From assembly GCA_015523665.1 (NCBI GenBank), contig WAJX01000178.1, positions 1-6,088 of the forward strand: DNA of 6,088 nt, written 5' to 3'. The notes beneath the pieces were generated by a model. It did no database searches and had not been told where the DNA came from. It saw only the letters and a list, made by a program, of their open reading frames with translations. Of this stretch, positions 1 through 5,585 are shown in pieces. Within the stretch, counting starts at the first letter, position 1. Every line of letters starts with the position of its first letter. Position numbers and translations under genes: made by a program. Source of the DNA: Ferroglobus sp. (GTDB lineage: Archaea > Halobacteriota > Archaeoglobi > Archaeoglobales > Archaeoglobaceae).

Positions 1-468
1 AGCGTGAGCCATATGGATCTCCACAAAATCGAAACCTGCTTCTGCCACTCTTCTTGCAGCGTCAACATGCTGTTGAACTATAGTTTTAATATCCTCTTTT
101 GTGAAATCTTCTACTTTTTGTCTCCAACCGCTCCTAGATAATTTTAGAAAATGAACCAATTGAATACCAAATTTTGTCTTATCACTTACAGCCTTGACTT
201 CTTCTACCAATTTTTTTAATCCAGGTACAAATGACTCATCACTGATTCTGAGATTATGTGGGCTTTTCGAAGGCAAAACCACTGCAGGTTCACATATTAC
301 AGCTCCTTGTTCTCCCATTATTTGTCTTTTATATCTCTCTATCAGTTCATCTGTCACTTCTCCTTCAAATGTAGCTAACCCTGTAACCATGGGTGTCATT
401 ACAACACGATTGTTTAATTTTAGTTTTCCAAGTTTTATAGGTTTGGATAACAATTTTAACTCCTGCAT
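1..468 (-). CDS. NADH:flavin oxidoreductase, old yellow enzyme family (N-terminal part, cut by window edge)
   Basis: Reading the minus strand from the ATG at 468 gives 156 residues open to the first base of the window, so the C-terminal half or more is missing. The protein begins with the family's usual N-terminus: a short lead ending in LNNRVVMTPM (residues 18-27), then the RYKRQIMGEQGAVICEPAV segment (45-63), a GIQLVHFLKLSRSGW stretch (101-115) in place of the common QL.H.GR motif, and AGFDFVEIHMAHA (144-156), the start of the conserved VEIH.AHGYL strand. These are FMN-binding TIM-barrel enzymes that reduce activated C=C bonds, including 2,4-dienoyl-CoA reductase-like members. The substrate cannot be told from this fragment. 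An in-frame TAA lies three codons before the ATG, which fixes the start. A TATA-like box about 30 bases upstream suggests a leaderless transcript. Family call is strong; specific reaction unknown. Confidence 0.85.
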   Translation of the reverse strand, partial: MQELKLLSKPIKLGKLKLNNRVVMTPMVTGLATFEGEVTDELIERYKRQIMGEQGAVICEPAVVLPSKSPHNLRISDESFVPGLKKLVEEVKAVSDKTKFGIQLVHFLKLSRSGWRQKVEDFTKEDIKTIVQQHVDAARRVAEAGFDFVEIHMAHA

Positions 469-490
469 ATCATTGTCTTAATTGTAGTTA

Positions 491-504
491 GAAATATAAA
501 TTTT
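491..504 (-). promoter_or_regulatory. TATA-like box for the flavin oxidoreductase gene
   Basis: On the minus strand the stretch reads AAAATTTATATTTC. Its centre is about 30 bases before the ATG at 468, the spacing expected of an archaeal TATA box when transcription begins at or just before the start codon. No Shine-Dalgarno sequence is seen. The call rests on sequence and spacing only. Confidence 0.5.
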
Positions 505-657
505 ATTAACGATTTACCCTAAAAAATCTCTAAAATTTATTTTTAAAATTCCGAAAGTCGTTTAAATGGAATAAATATCATTAGAAATTGGCATTTAACC
601 TAATACAACGTGTTAGTTGAATTTGTTGAATATTGCCAAAGATTTTGCTACTGTCTT

Positions 658-1098
658 TTACTCCCTTTTTAATTCTCTGATCACCATCACAGGACAATGA
701 CTTCCTCTAACAACGGCATCTGCCACACTTCCGAGCAATCTTTTTGTTCCACTTCTTCCATGTGTCCCCATAACAATCAAATCCACGTCACTTTCTTCAG
801 CTACTTTTAGTATCGTATCAGCTACATTCCCTTTTTCTATCCTAGTTTTGATCTTGATATTGTCTTTTTTACCTTCTTTCTCCAATTCTGATAAGAATTT
901 TTTAGCAATCTCTTCTTCTTCTTTTTCTCTTTGTTCTTCCCAGGATGGATTGATGATAATTCCTGGCAGCTCAATTACGTATAAACCTATTACCTCTGCA
1001 TCTTTTAACTTAGCGATCTCAAATGCTGGTCTGTAAGCTAATTTACTCAATTCAGACCCATCTGTAGGTACCAGTAAAGTTTCAACATTCCAAGTCAT
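658..1098 (-). CDS. Universal stress protein, UspA family
   Basis: A 146-residue single-domain Usp, the normal length for the family. The N-terminal strand and loop read VETLLVPTDGSELS (residues 5-18), with Asp13 at the usual nucleotide-contact position. The C-terminal nucleotide-binding loop reads DLIVMGTHGRSGTKRLLGS (106-124). In ATP-binding Usp proteins the loop is G-x2-G-x9-G-S/T; here I count only eight residues between Gly114 and Gly123, so the loop is one residue shorter than consensus. A charged, probably helical insert rich in Glu and Lys (54-80) follows strand two. Such cytoplasmic proteins dimerise and often bind ATP or other nucleotides during stress or starvation; the role here is not known. 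It stands alone: 87 bases separate it from the regulator gene upstream, and an A/T-rich box about 27 bases before the ATG suggests its own leaderless promoter. Confidence 0.93.
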   Translation of the reverse strand: MTWNVETLLVPTDGSELSKLAYRPAFEIAKLKDAEVIGLYVIELPGIIINPSWEEQREKEEEEIAKKFLSELEKEGKKDNIKIKTRIEKGNVADTILKVAEESDVDLIVMGTHGRSGTKRLLGSVADAVVRGSHCPVMVIRELKRE

Positions 1099-1114
1099 GA
1101 ATATGACTTTATGC

Positions 1115-1131
1115 TATTTTAAAAAATATTT
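1115..1131 (-). promoter_or_regulatory. A/T-rich probable promoter of the uspA-like gene
   Basis: An almost pure A/T run containing TATTTTTTAAAAT on the minus strand is centred about 25-27 bases before the ATG at 1098. This is the distance for an archaeal TATA box with a leaderless transcript. The run is long and simple, so the exact box cannot be fixed. Confidence 0.35.
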
Positions 1132-1185
1132 TTTTCATGATCAAGTGTTAATTTTATCCATATACCAAAAACCATTCTATAAAAA

Positions 1186-1974
1186 TTACAGTGAGTTCCA
1201 AGTTTCAAAGAATAATAGTCTTAATGTGTCAGAAATATCGGAGTTCAATACAAAAATTCCGCAATCATAGTTTTTTCCATTTTTAAGCAGAGATATTGAA
1301 GGCATCAGCAAAGCAGATTCACCATCGAAAATGTAAATTCTGGATTTAACTCCTTCTGTGTGTTTGCAATAACCCCAGTTTGATACCTCATCTGCGATTT
1401 CTTTTTCTACATTGTATATTGGAGATATTATAAAAATGTTAACACCTCTTCTTTTAGCATCTTTAAATAAACTCTTACTTTCATAGACTATCCTTATAAG
1501 ATCGTTTCTAGTTGTGATTATCGCTATTTCTTTTTTTGATTTTATTACTCTTTCGTTTATAACCGATCTTAAGGTTCTCCTGTCAGTTATTTCATAAAAC
1601 ATATTCTTAAGATTTTCAAAAGAAACATTCTTAAATTTCGTACTATCTATCACTTTGTTAAGAATGATTTCTCTGGTTTTTAGAGCTTCAAAAAAATTTT
1701 CTTCATACTTTCTTGTTAAAATACTTGTGGCGATATGAGGTGGAACCGCTGAAAATTTTTTTGGATTGCTGTAAGATATAAAAACTAGACCTTTTATCTG
1801 AAGATGCTGCAGGATTTTATATACTCTCTGGATAGATACTCCTAGAAATTTACTTAGAATCTTAGCTGTTGAATTGGGATTAACCAATAAAAGTAAGTAT
1901 ATTTTGGCCTCAGATTCGGTCAGTCCAAGTTTAGTTAGATGCTTAATCAATTCATTTTCAAATTCGATACCCAC
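1186..1974 (-). CDS. TrmB-type transcriptional regulator (copy 1, GTG start)
   Basis: This 262-residue protein has an N-terminal winged helix-turn-helix of the TrmB family (about residues 7-80): LTKLGLTESEAKIYLLLL (13-30), a recognition-helix region SIQRVYKILQHLQIKGLV (47-64) and a basic wing around NPKKFSAVPP (70-79). A coiled-coil-like linker (about 85-150) and an alpha/beta C-terminal domain (about 150-262) follow. TrmB-like proteins bind promoter DNA and respond to a ligand, often a sugar, through the C-terminal part. It is clearly paralogous to the gene at 3263-4063. I chose the GTG at 1974: it aligns without gaps to that paralogue's MPQ start, and a TATA-like box lies about 30 bases upstream. 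The frame stays open upstream to an ATG at 2073, but those 33 extra residues come from promoter DNA and the end of the adjacent insertion sequence and are probably not translated. Target genes are unknown. Confidence 0.88.
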   Translation of the reverse strand: MGIEFENELIKHLTKLGLTESEAKIYLLLLVNPNSTAKILSKFLGVSIQRVYKILQHLQIKGLVFISYSNPKKFSAVPPHIATSILTRKYEENFFEALKTREIILNKVIDSTKFKNVSFENLKNMFYEITDRRTLRSVINERVIKSKKEIAIITTRNDLIRIVYESKSLFKDAKRRGVNIFIISPIYNVEKEIADEVSNWGYCKHTEGVKSRIYIFDGESALLMPSISLLKNGKNYDCGIFVLNSDISDTLRLLFFETWNSL

Positions 1975-1998
1975 AAAAAATGTTAAACTAGGAAAAAC

Positions 1999-2010
1999 AA
2001 TATAAATTTT
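1999..2010 (-). promoter_or_regulatory. TATA-like box for TrmB-type regulator copy 1
   Basis: The minus strand reads AAAATTTATATT, centred about 30 bases before the GTG at 1974. It closely matches the box of the flavin oxidoreductase gene at 491-504. The insertion sequence begins only about 12 bases upstream of it, so the core promoter seems spared while any upstream operator has been displaced by 1.2 kb. Confidence 0.5.
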
Positions 2011-2012
2011 GT

Positions 2013-2021
2013 CTGTAACTT
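2013..2021. repeat. Left copy of the target-site duplication
   Basis: CTGTAACTT abuts the left end of the insertion sequence. CTATAACTT at 3232-3240 abuts the right end. They match at 8 of 9 positions, with an exact TAACTT core. A direct repeat of this size fits the 8-12 base duplications I recall for the ISA1214 group. The single mismatch suggests drift since insertion. Confidence 0.6.
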
Positions 2022-2041
2022 GGGTTTGGGACAAAATTCTC
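2022..2041 (+). repeat. Left terminal inverted repeat of the insertion sequence
   Basis: Read inward it is GGGTTTGGGACAAAATTCTC. The right end read inward is GGAATTGGGACGTAATTACC. Fourteen of 20 positions match, with a shared core TTGGGAC-NN-AATT. The stop codon of the small minus-strand gene (2040-2042) overlaps its inner edge. Confidence 0.6.
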
Positions 2042-2198
2042 AATCCCTGACAACGATCACGTAAGCCCTCCAACCAATATACCTTTTAGGAACATCAACT
2101 TTAGCTGAATTCCCAAAGGGTGTTACTCTTTTCTCAAAAACAACTTCAACCTCCTCCTTCAAAACAAAGTTCCCTTTCTTCAACTCAACCATTCTCAT
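2040..2198 (-). CDS. DUF2080-like transposase-associated small protein
   Basis: A 52-residue protein starting at ATG 2198, with a second in-frame ATG two codons later. It begins MRMVELKKGNF and contains the signature stretch FEKRVTPFGNSAKVDVPKRY (residues 21-40), then IGWRAYVIVVRD to the end. This resembles the DUF2080 family of small proteins repeatedly found beside archaeal ISA1214-type transposases. The VTPFGNSAKVDVPK pattern also recalls short swapped-hairpin (AbrB/SpoVT-like) DNA-binding folds; that link is my inference. It is divergent from the transposase gene, with 52 bases between the two start codons and a shared A/T-rich promoter. Its stop lies in the left terminal repeat. Its role in transposition, such as end binding or regulation, is not established. 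Transcripts running past its stop would enter the regulator gene at 1974. Confidence 0.8.
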   Translation of the reverse strand: MRMVELKKGNFVLKEEVEVVFEKRVTPFGNSAKVDVPKRYIGWRAYVIVVRD

Positions 2199-2216
2199 AA
2201 TTTAGTATATCCATAG

Positions 2217-2233
2217 AAATACTTAAATACTTT
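2217..2233. promoter_or_regulatory. Shared divergent core promoter inside the insertion sequence
   Basis: The run AAATACTTAAATACTTT contains an 8-base direct repeat (AAATACTT twice). Its central TTAA (2223-2226) sits exactly midway between the ATG at 2198 (minus) and the ATG at 2251 (plus), about 26 bases from each. One TATA-like box thus seems placed to serve both genes as leaderless transcripts. No Shine-Dalgarno sequence precedes either ATG convincingly. Confidence 0.5.
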
Positions 2234-2250
2234 ACGGTTTAATTCTTACC

Positions 2251-3216
2251 ATGAATCTTGGATTCAGAGTGACAAGGAGGTTTGTAAAGGATCTTTTAGA
2301 AGTTCTGGATGAAGTGGTTGAGGAGATAAGGAAGGAGGAGAAAGCTTATCCATATGCTGAATGGGAGCAAAAGAGGGAAGTTGTTAAGGAAAGGCTGAGA
2401 AAGCTTCCTGAGTATGTCAGGGAAGCTGTAAACTCACTTAGCATTCAGAAAAGAGCAGGAAGGCCAAAGAAAGTTGATCTTGAGAAAAGAGTTATGCTCT
2501 TTTTGTTTGCAGGGCTCATCAACAAAAGCAATAGAGATGTTGAAGAGCTTTTAGAGTTATTCGAACCTTTATTCGGGATAAAGGTCAGCTACAAAACGAT
2601 AGAAAGGCTTTATTCGGATAAAGAAGTTAAGCTTGCCTTACACAACCTTTTCATCCTTTTGTTGAAAGAAGAGGGAATGTCTGGAGAATTTTCGGGAGAT
2701 GGAACTGGATACAGCCTAACAATAACGAAGCATTACAGAAACAACCCTAAGAAGAGAGGTAAAGACTTTCGCTACGTTTTCAGGATAATAGATCTTGAAA
2801 CAGGAATGTACGTTGGCTTAGGTTATTTTTCAAGATCTGAGAAGGATGCTTTCAAAGAAGCAATGAAGATGCTCAAAAGCATGGGAGTAAAGATAAATTC
2901 AATCTCCTTAGACAGATATTACAGTACGAGGAAGACTTTGAGGATGTTTGGTAAGGAAACAGCCATCTACGTTATTCCAAAGCGAAATCTTTCCAGAATA
3001 GGATTTGATTGGCTGAGAGTTATTGAAAGAATTGTTGAATCTCCTTACAGATTTCTTAAGAAGTACTTTAAGAGGAATCTGAGCGAATCAGGTTTTTCAG
3101 CTGATAAGAGAAGATTTGGATGGTTGATAAGACAGAAAAGGGAAGATAGAAGGGAGATGGCCCTGTTTGCCGTTGGGCTGTGGCACAACATATTTGCTGT
3201 AAAGGTGATGAGGTAA
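2251..3216 (+). CDS. DDE transposase, ISA1214-like family
   Basis: A full-length, uninterrupted 321-residue transposase. The N-terminal part (1-70) is strongly charged and helical and ends in a basic AGRPKK patch (69-74) like an AT-hook. Residues 75-125 look like a helix-turn-helix region ending in SYKTIERLYSD. The catalytic domain shows likely DDE residues: Asp150 in EFSGDGTGYS, Asp221 in ISLDRYYSTRK, and Glu279 in NLSESGFSADKRRFGW, the last in the usual E-x2-F context of this superfamily. The ending ALFAVGLWHNIFAVKVMR is also typical. It should cut and join the element's ends. The start follows a TATA-like box at about -26, and the stop lies in the right terminal repeat. Intact residues suggest an active or recently active element. 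The triad is read by eye from motif context. Confidence 0.88.
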   Translation: MNLGFRVTRRFVKDLLEVLDEVVEEIRKEEKAYPYAEWEQKREVVKERLRKLPEYVREAVNSLSIQKRAGRPKKVDLEKRVMLFLFAGLINKSNRDVEELLELFEPLFGIKVSYKTIERLYSDKEVKLALHNLFILLLKEEGMSGEFSGDGTGYSLTITKHYRNNPKKRGKDFRYVFRIIDLETGMYVGLGYFSRSEKDAFKEAMKMLKSMGVKINSISLDRYYSTRKTLRMFGKETAIYVIPKRNLSRIGFDWLRVIERIVESPYRFLKKYFKRNLSESGFSADKRRFGWLIRQKREDRREMALFAVGLWHNIFAVKVMR

Positions 3217-3231
3217 TTACGTCCCAATTCC
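3212..3231 (-). repeat. Right terminal inverted repeat of the insertion sequence
   Basis: Read inward on the minus strand it is GGAATTGGGACGTAATTACC, matching the left end at 14 of 20 positions. The transposase stop codon TAA (3214-3216) lies within it. The target duplication copy follows at 3232. Confidence 0.6.
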
Positions 3232-3240
3232 CTATAACTT
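3232..3240. repeat. Right copy of the target-site duplication
   Basis: CTATAACTT matches CTGTAACTT at 2013-2021 in 8 of 9 positions. It lies directly outside the right terminal repeat. Confidence 0.6.
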
Positions 3241-3262
3241 TTTACTATATATTTGTATCTTG

Positions 3263-4063
3263 TTAATTTAGTTTAACTTCTTTAGCGTTTTCCCAACAGC
3301 AAAAGAAAAAATTTCTGATCTGTCGTACTATATCTGTACAATGTATTAGAACACCAACATCGTATTCCTTTTTTTCAAAAAGTGCTGGTTCCGTTGGGAG
3401 AAAGAAAGCCTCTTTCTCATCTCGTATGTACATACGAATATATACTGGTTCTAGATCCTTAATTTTACCCCAATTACCAAATTTATTTGAGATTTCACTG
3501 ACTGCTTTAGTAAAAGGTGCCAAAAAGTACATCTCAGTTCCTCTATCTTTAGCATTAACAATGTCTAATTCAAAACGATACACAATCCTTGTTAACTCAT
3601 TTGTGGTACCCATTATCAATAGTTCTTTTGATTTATTGATGATCTCTCTTATCTTTTCAACTACAGACTCTCTTTCCTTTATCTCTTCTGAAATATTAGT
3701 CATGATAGCATTTTTGTCTCTATATATTTTTTTTTCAATTAAATGGTTCAATAGCTTTTCTCTAATGCTTAAAGATTCATAAAATTGCTTTTCACGATTC
3801 CTTACTAAAATATTTGTAGCCACATACGGAGACACGGGCATATATCTTCTAGGTTTTTGATATGTGATCTCTACAAGACCTTTCAGTTCCAAGTGGTTTA
3901 GGATAGTGTAAATCCTAGTAGCAGATATGTTCAATTTCTTTCTTAAATCTTCGACAGTAGAATTTGGGTATTTCAATAGCAGTAAGTACAATTTAGCTTC
4001 TGACTTGGAAAGTCCAAGTCTTGATAGGTTATCAATCAGATATTTACTCAATTCCTGAGGCAT
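3263..4063 (-). CDS. TrmB-type transcriptional regulator (copy 2)
   Basis: A 266-residue paralogue of the regulator at 1186-1974, colinear along its whole length. The winged helix occupies about residues 7-80: LSRLGLSKSEAKLYLLLL (13-30), recognition region SATRIYTILNHLELKGLV (47-64) and basic wing QKPRRYMPVSP (69-79). The C-terminal domain shares landmarks with copy 1 such as TTNELTRIVY (153-162), a GNWG turn (196-199) and a YDVGVLI strand (234-240). Family role: ligand-responsive DNA-binding regulator of metabolic genes. I chose the ATG at 4063 because it aligns with copy 1's start. A TTG at 4087, eight codons upstream and about 10 bases after an AGAGG stretch, is a real alternative giving 274 residues. 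Differences in the linker and ligand domain suggest the two copies sense different signals. It lies 67 bases downstream of the PEP-synthase-like gene with its own TATA box between. Confidence 0.87.
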   Translation of the reverse strand: MPQELSKYLIDNLSRLGLSKSEAKLYLLLLKYPNSTVEDLRKKLNISATRIYTILNHLELKGLVEITYQKPRRYMPVSPYVATNILVRNREKQFYESLSIREKLLNHLIEKKIYRDKNAIMTNISEEIKERESVVEKIREIINKSKELLIMGTTNELTRIVYRFELDIVNAKDRGTEMYFLAPFTKAVSEISNKFGNWGKIKDLEPVYIRMYIRDEKEAFFLPTEPALFEKKEYDVGVLIHCTDIVRQIRNFFFCCWENAKEVKLN

Positions 4064-4115
4064 GATATTCACATAATAAATCTTCAAATTTAAGGTTTCC
4101 TCTTAAATCTCAAAC

Positions 4116-4127
4116 ACTATATAAAGT
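4116..4127 (-). promoter_or_regulatory. TATA-like box for TrmB-type regulator copy 2
   Basis: The minus strand reads ACTTTATATAGT, a good archaeal TATA box. Transcription would begin near 4095, leaving a leader of about 8 bases to the TTG at 4087 or about 30 bases to the ATG at 4063. The upstream gene's stop codon (4131-4133) lies only a few bases upstream of the box. Confidence 0.55.
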
Positions 4128-4130
4128 ATT

Positions 4131-5183
4131 TTACAAAATATTTGTTAAAATACTGTCTAACACTTCACTTTTAGGTCTTAAAGGTTCTCTCCTAGACAGT
4201 ACTGTTTCAGGACGACTTTGAAGAATAAAAATATTCTTCGGGAATTTCAGATTTGCATCTATGGCCCATTCTATGTCTTGTGGAGAGCCGTAGTACTCTT
4301 CAATTTTCTTTCCAATTTTTGCAAGTTCAATTAATTCCTCTTCAGATAAACATGGAAGAGTCCTTTTAGCTGAAGAGACTTTTTTTGATACATTCTCTTG
4401 GATTTTCTCATCGTAAACTATCTCAATATCTTTCGATGAAATTTTCTTTTGTAAAATCTCAAATGTAATTTTGTCTATGAGATAGTTATCTGGAGTACAC
4501 AGGCCACTTACAAGTCCCTCTCCAACACCCCACACTGATTCGATTACAATTACATCTTTATTACTTGTTATTGGATGAATTGTAAACATTACACCCGAAA
4601 CCTTAGAATCAACCATCTTCTGGATAGCCACACCCATAGAAATTTCTTGGTAGTCCAATTCATGTTTCAGTCTATAGGAGATTGCCCTTGGAGTAAAAAA
4701 ACTCGCCCAGCATTTTTTGACCTTATTAATTATTTCGTCTATTCTGCTAACGTTTAAATAACTTTCATGCTGTCCAGCAAAACTCGCATCTTCCATATCC
4801 TCTGTAGTTGCACTTGATCTAACTGCCACTCTTACTTTTTGTACGCCAACTTTCTTTATGAGTTCTTTATAGGCAGAGAATATCGCCCTTTCTATCTTAT
4901 CTGGCATTTTACCGGATTCTATTTCATTCATTATTTTTATACAAATATTTTCTAATAAAGTGTGGTTATCTACATCTTTATTTAAAGGCTCTAACAGTTT
5001 ATGAATACGGTCATAAATATTATTTTTTGTCATAAATTCTCTATACGCTTCTGTTGTGATTGCAAATCCAGGAGGAATCGGGAATCCTGCTTTAGTAAGC
5101 TCTCCCAAATTTGCGATTTTTCCACCAACTCTTTCAATCGATTTTATATCTACTTCTTCGAACCAAAGTATGTAATCTTGCAT
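4131..5183 (-). CDS. Stand-alone PEP synthase/pyruvate phosphate dikinase N-terminal (ATP/pyruvate-binding) domain protein
   Basis: The 350 residues cover only the N-terminal ATP-grasp half of PEP synthase (full enzymes are about 750-800 residues). Landmarks run in order: GGKIANLGEL (20-29, Lys22), FPIPPGFAITTEAY (34-47), AVRSSATTEDMEDASFAGQ (120-138), VSGVMFTIHP (195-204), ESVWGVGEGLVSG (215-227), GSPQDIEWAID (299-309) and ILQSRPETV (320-328). The frame then ends 22 residues later, at the natural domain boundary, so it looks like a true split protein, not a broken one. It should bind ATP and phosphorylate a partner's catalytic histidine. That partner domain, and the PEP-binding domain, are absent from the window. 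Similar stand-alone halves include the 40 kDa subunit of phenylphosphate synthase in anaerobic phenol degraders; whether this one acts on phenol, pyruvate or something else cannot be told. The start follows a TATA box at about -26. Confidence 0.87.
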   Translation of the reverse strand: MQDYILWFEEVDIKSIERVGGKIANLGELTKAGFPIPPGFAITTEAYREFMTKNNIYDRIHKLLEPLNKDVDNHTLLENICIKIMNEIESGKMPDKIERAIFSAYKELIKKVGVQKVRVAVRSSATTEDMEDASFAGQHESYLNVSRIDEIINKVKKCWASFFTPRAISYRLKHELDYQEISMGVAIQKMVDSKVSGVMFTIHPITSNKDVIVIESVWGVGEGLVSGLCTPDNYLIDKITFEILQKKISSKDIEIVYDEKIQENVSKKVSSAKRTLPCLSEEELIELAKIGKKIEEYYGSPQDIEWAIDANLKFPKNIFILQSRPETVLSRREPLRPKSEVLDSILTNIL

Positions 5184-5202
5184 GATTATTAGTTCTATGT
5201 AG

Positions 5203-5216
5203 TGGTATATTTACCT
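5203..5216 (-). promoter_or_regulatory. TATA-like box for the PEP-synthase-like gene
   Basis: The minus strand reads AGGTAAATATACCA, preceded by a purine-rich AAAA run that could serve as the TFB-recognition element. The centre is about 26 bases before the ATG at 5183, so the transcript is probably leaderless. Confidence 0.55.
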
Positions 5217-5467
5217 TTTTAATGATAGAGAGTAAAGAATCATTGCATAAATTATAGAAATGTTATTGGAGAATTTGAGAATAGATATGAGGGATGTATT
5301 CTCAAACTAATTTATGAAGCTCTCTATACAATGTACTTAGTAAATCTGCACATTAGAGTAGTTAAATTTGGAATTAAATTGATTAAATCTTTTATTTACC
5401 GTTGCTCACAAGACTCCTTGGGTAAGCGAGATGTGATTCACTAACTACATCATAATTTTTTGATACA

Positions 5468-5548
5468 ATGGAGGCCGTACTTACAATTTACTTCCAATGG
5501 CAGGAATCCTCTATGCTTGAGCAGAGGCAATTCACATTTAACATTTGA
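5468..5548 (+). pseudogene. Possible tnpB 3' remnant with IS200/IS605-type end hairpin
   Basis: A 26-residue frame ends in WQESSMLEQRQFTFNI. The DNA coding for it contains CCTCTATGCTTGAGCAGAGG (5508-5527), a hairpin with CCTCT/AGAGG outer stem and GC-TTGA-GC centre. Archaeal IS200/IS605 elements often end with tnpB's last codons overlapping just this kind of GAA-xCCTC...GAGG hairpin, where the encoded tail reads QE(A/S)...; that family pattern is from memory. No upstream TnpB motifs (RuvC DED residues, zinc-finger cysteines) survive in any frame, so if correct it is only a relic. A chance hairpin cannot be excluded. Confidence 0.3.
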
Positions 5549-5574
5549 ATTTTCCCTTTATCAATTCAATTTTT
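5545..5574 (+). terminator. Weak hairpin followed by T-run
   Basis: TTGAATT (5545-5551) and AATTCAA (5563-5569) form a 7-base inverted repeat with an 11-base loop, followed by five T residues. It could end a plus-strand transcript from the possible tnpB relic. The stem is all but one pair A/T, so it would be weak, and archaeal termination needs mainly the T-run. Confidence 0.2.
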
Positions 5575-5585
5575 ATGAGAAAAAC

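Larger units (their letters stand above)
2022..3231 (+). mobile_element. Complete insertion sequence, ISA1214-like family
   Basis: About 1,210 bases flanked by imperfect inverted repeats and a near-perfect 9-base direct repeat. It carries two divergent genes: a 321-residue DDE transposase (plus) and a 52-residue DUF2080-like protein (minus). The stop codon of each gene lies inside a terminal inverted repeat, so almost every base is used. This two-gene layout and length match the ISA1214 family known from Archaeoglobus. Both frames are uninterrupted, and the element is G+C-richer than its flanks, consistent with recent arrival from another archaeon. The exact ends could shift by a few bases because the repeats are imperfect. 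Confidence 0.8.
5217..5585. other. Gene-poor stretch with degenerate sequence
   Basis: No convincing complete gene on either strand. On the plus strand one frame is open for 71 codons (5229-5441), but its first ATG is at 5331, leaving only 37 residues (starting MYLVNLHIRVVKFG) with no recognisable family. The right part (5468-5548) may be the end of an old transposon, listed separately. The rest is A/T-rich with no tRNA-like or repeat structure that I can see. Confidence 0.4.

Noticed and set aside
194..481. Plus-strand open frame of 95 codons opposite the flavin oxidoreductase gene
   Set aside because: The opposite strand encodes a clear family member with conserved motifs; this frame's protein has no recognisable features.
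1..1098. Operon of the flavin oxidoreductase and Usp genes
   Set aside because: They share a strand, but about 190 bases separate them and each has its own TATA-like box.
3426..3782. Plus-strand 118-codon open frame inside regulator copy 2
   Set aside because: It lies wholly opposite a well-supported TrmB-type gene and its hydrophobic translation is what an antisense frame of that gene gives.
5229..5444. 71-codon open stretch on the plus strand
   Set aside because: No start codon until 5331, no family resemblance, and the region is A/T-rich with long chance frames possible; kept only as a note under the gene-poor stretch.
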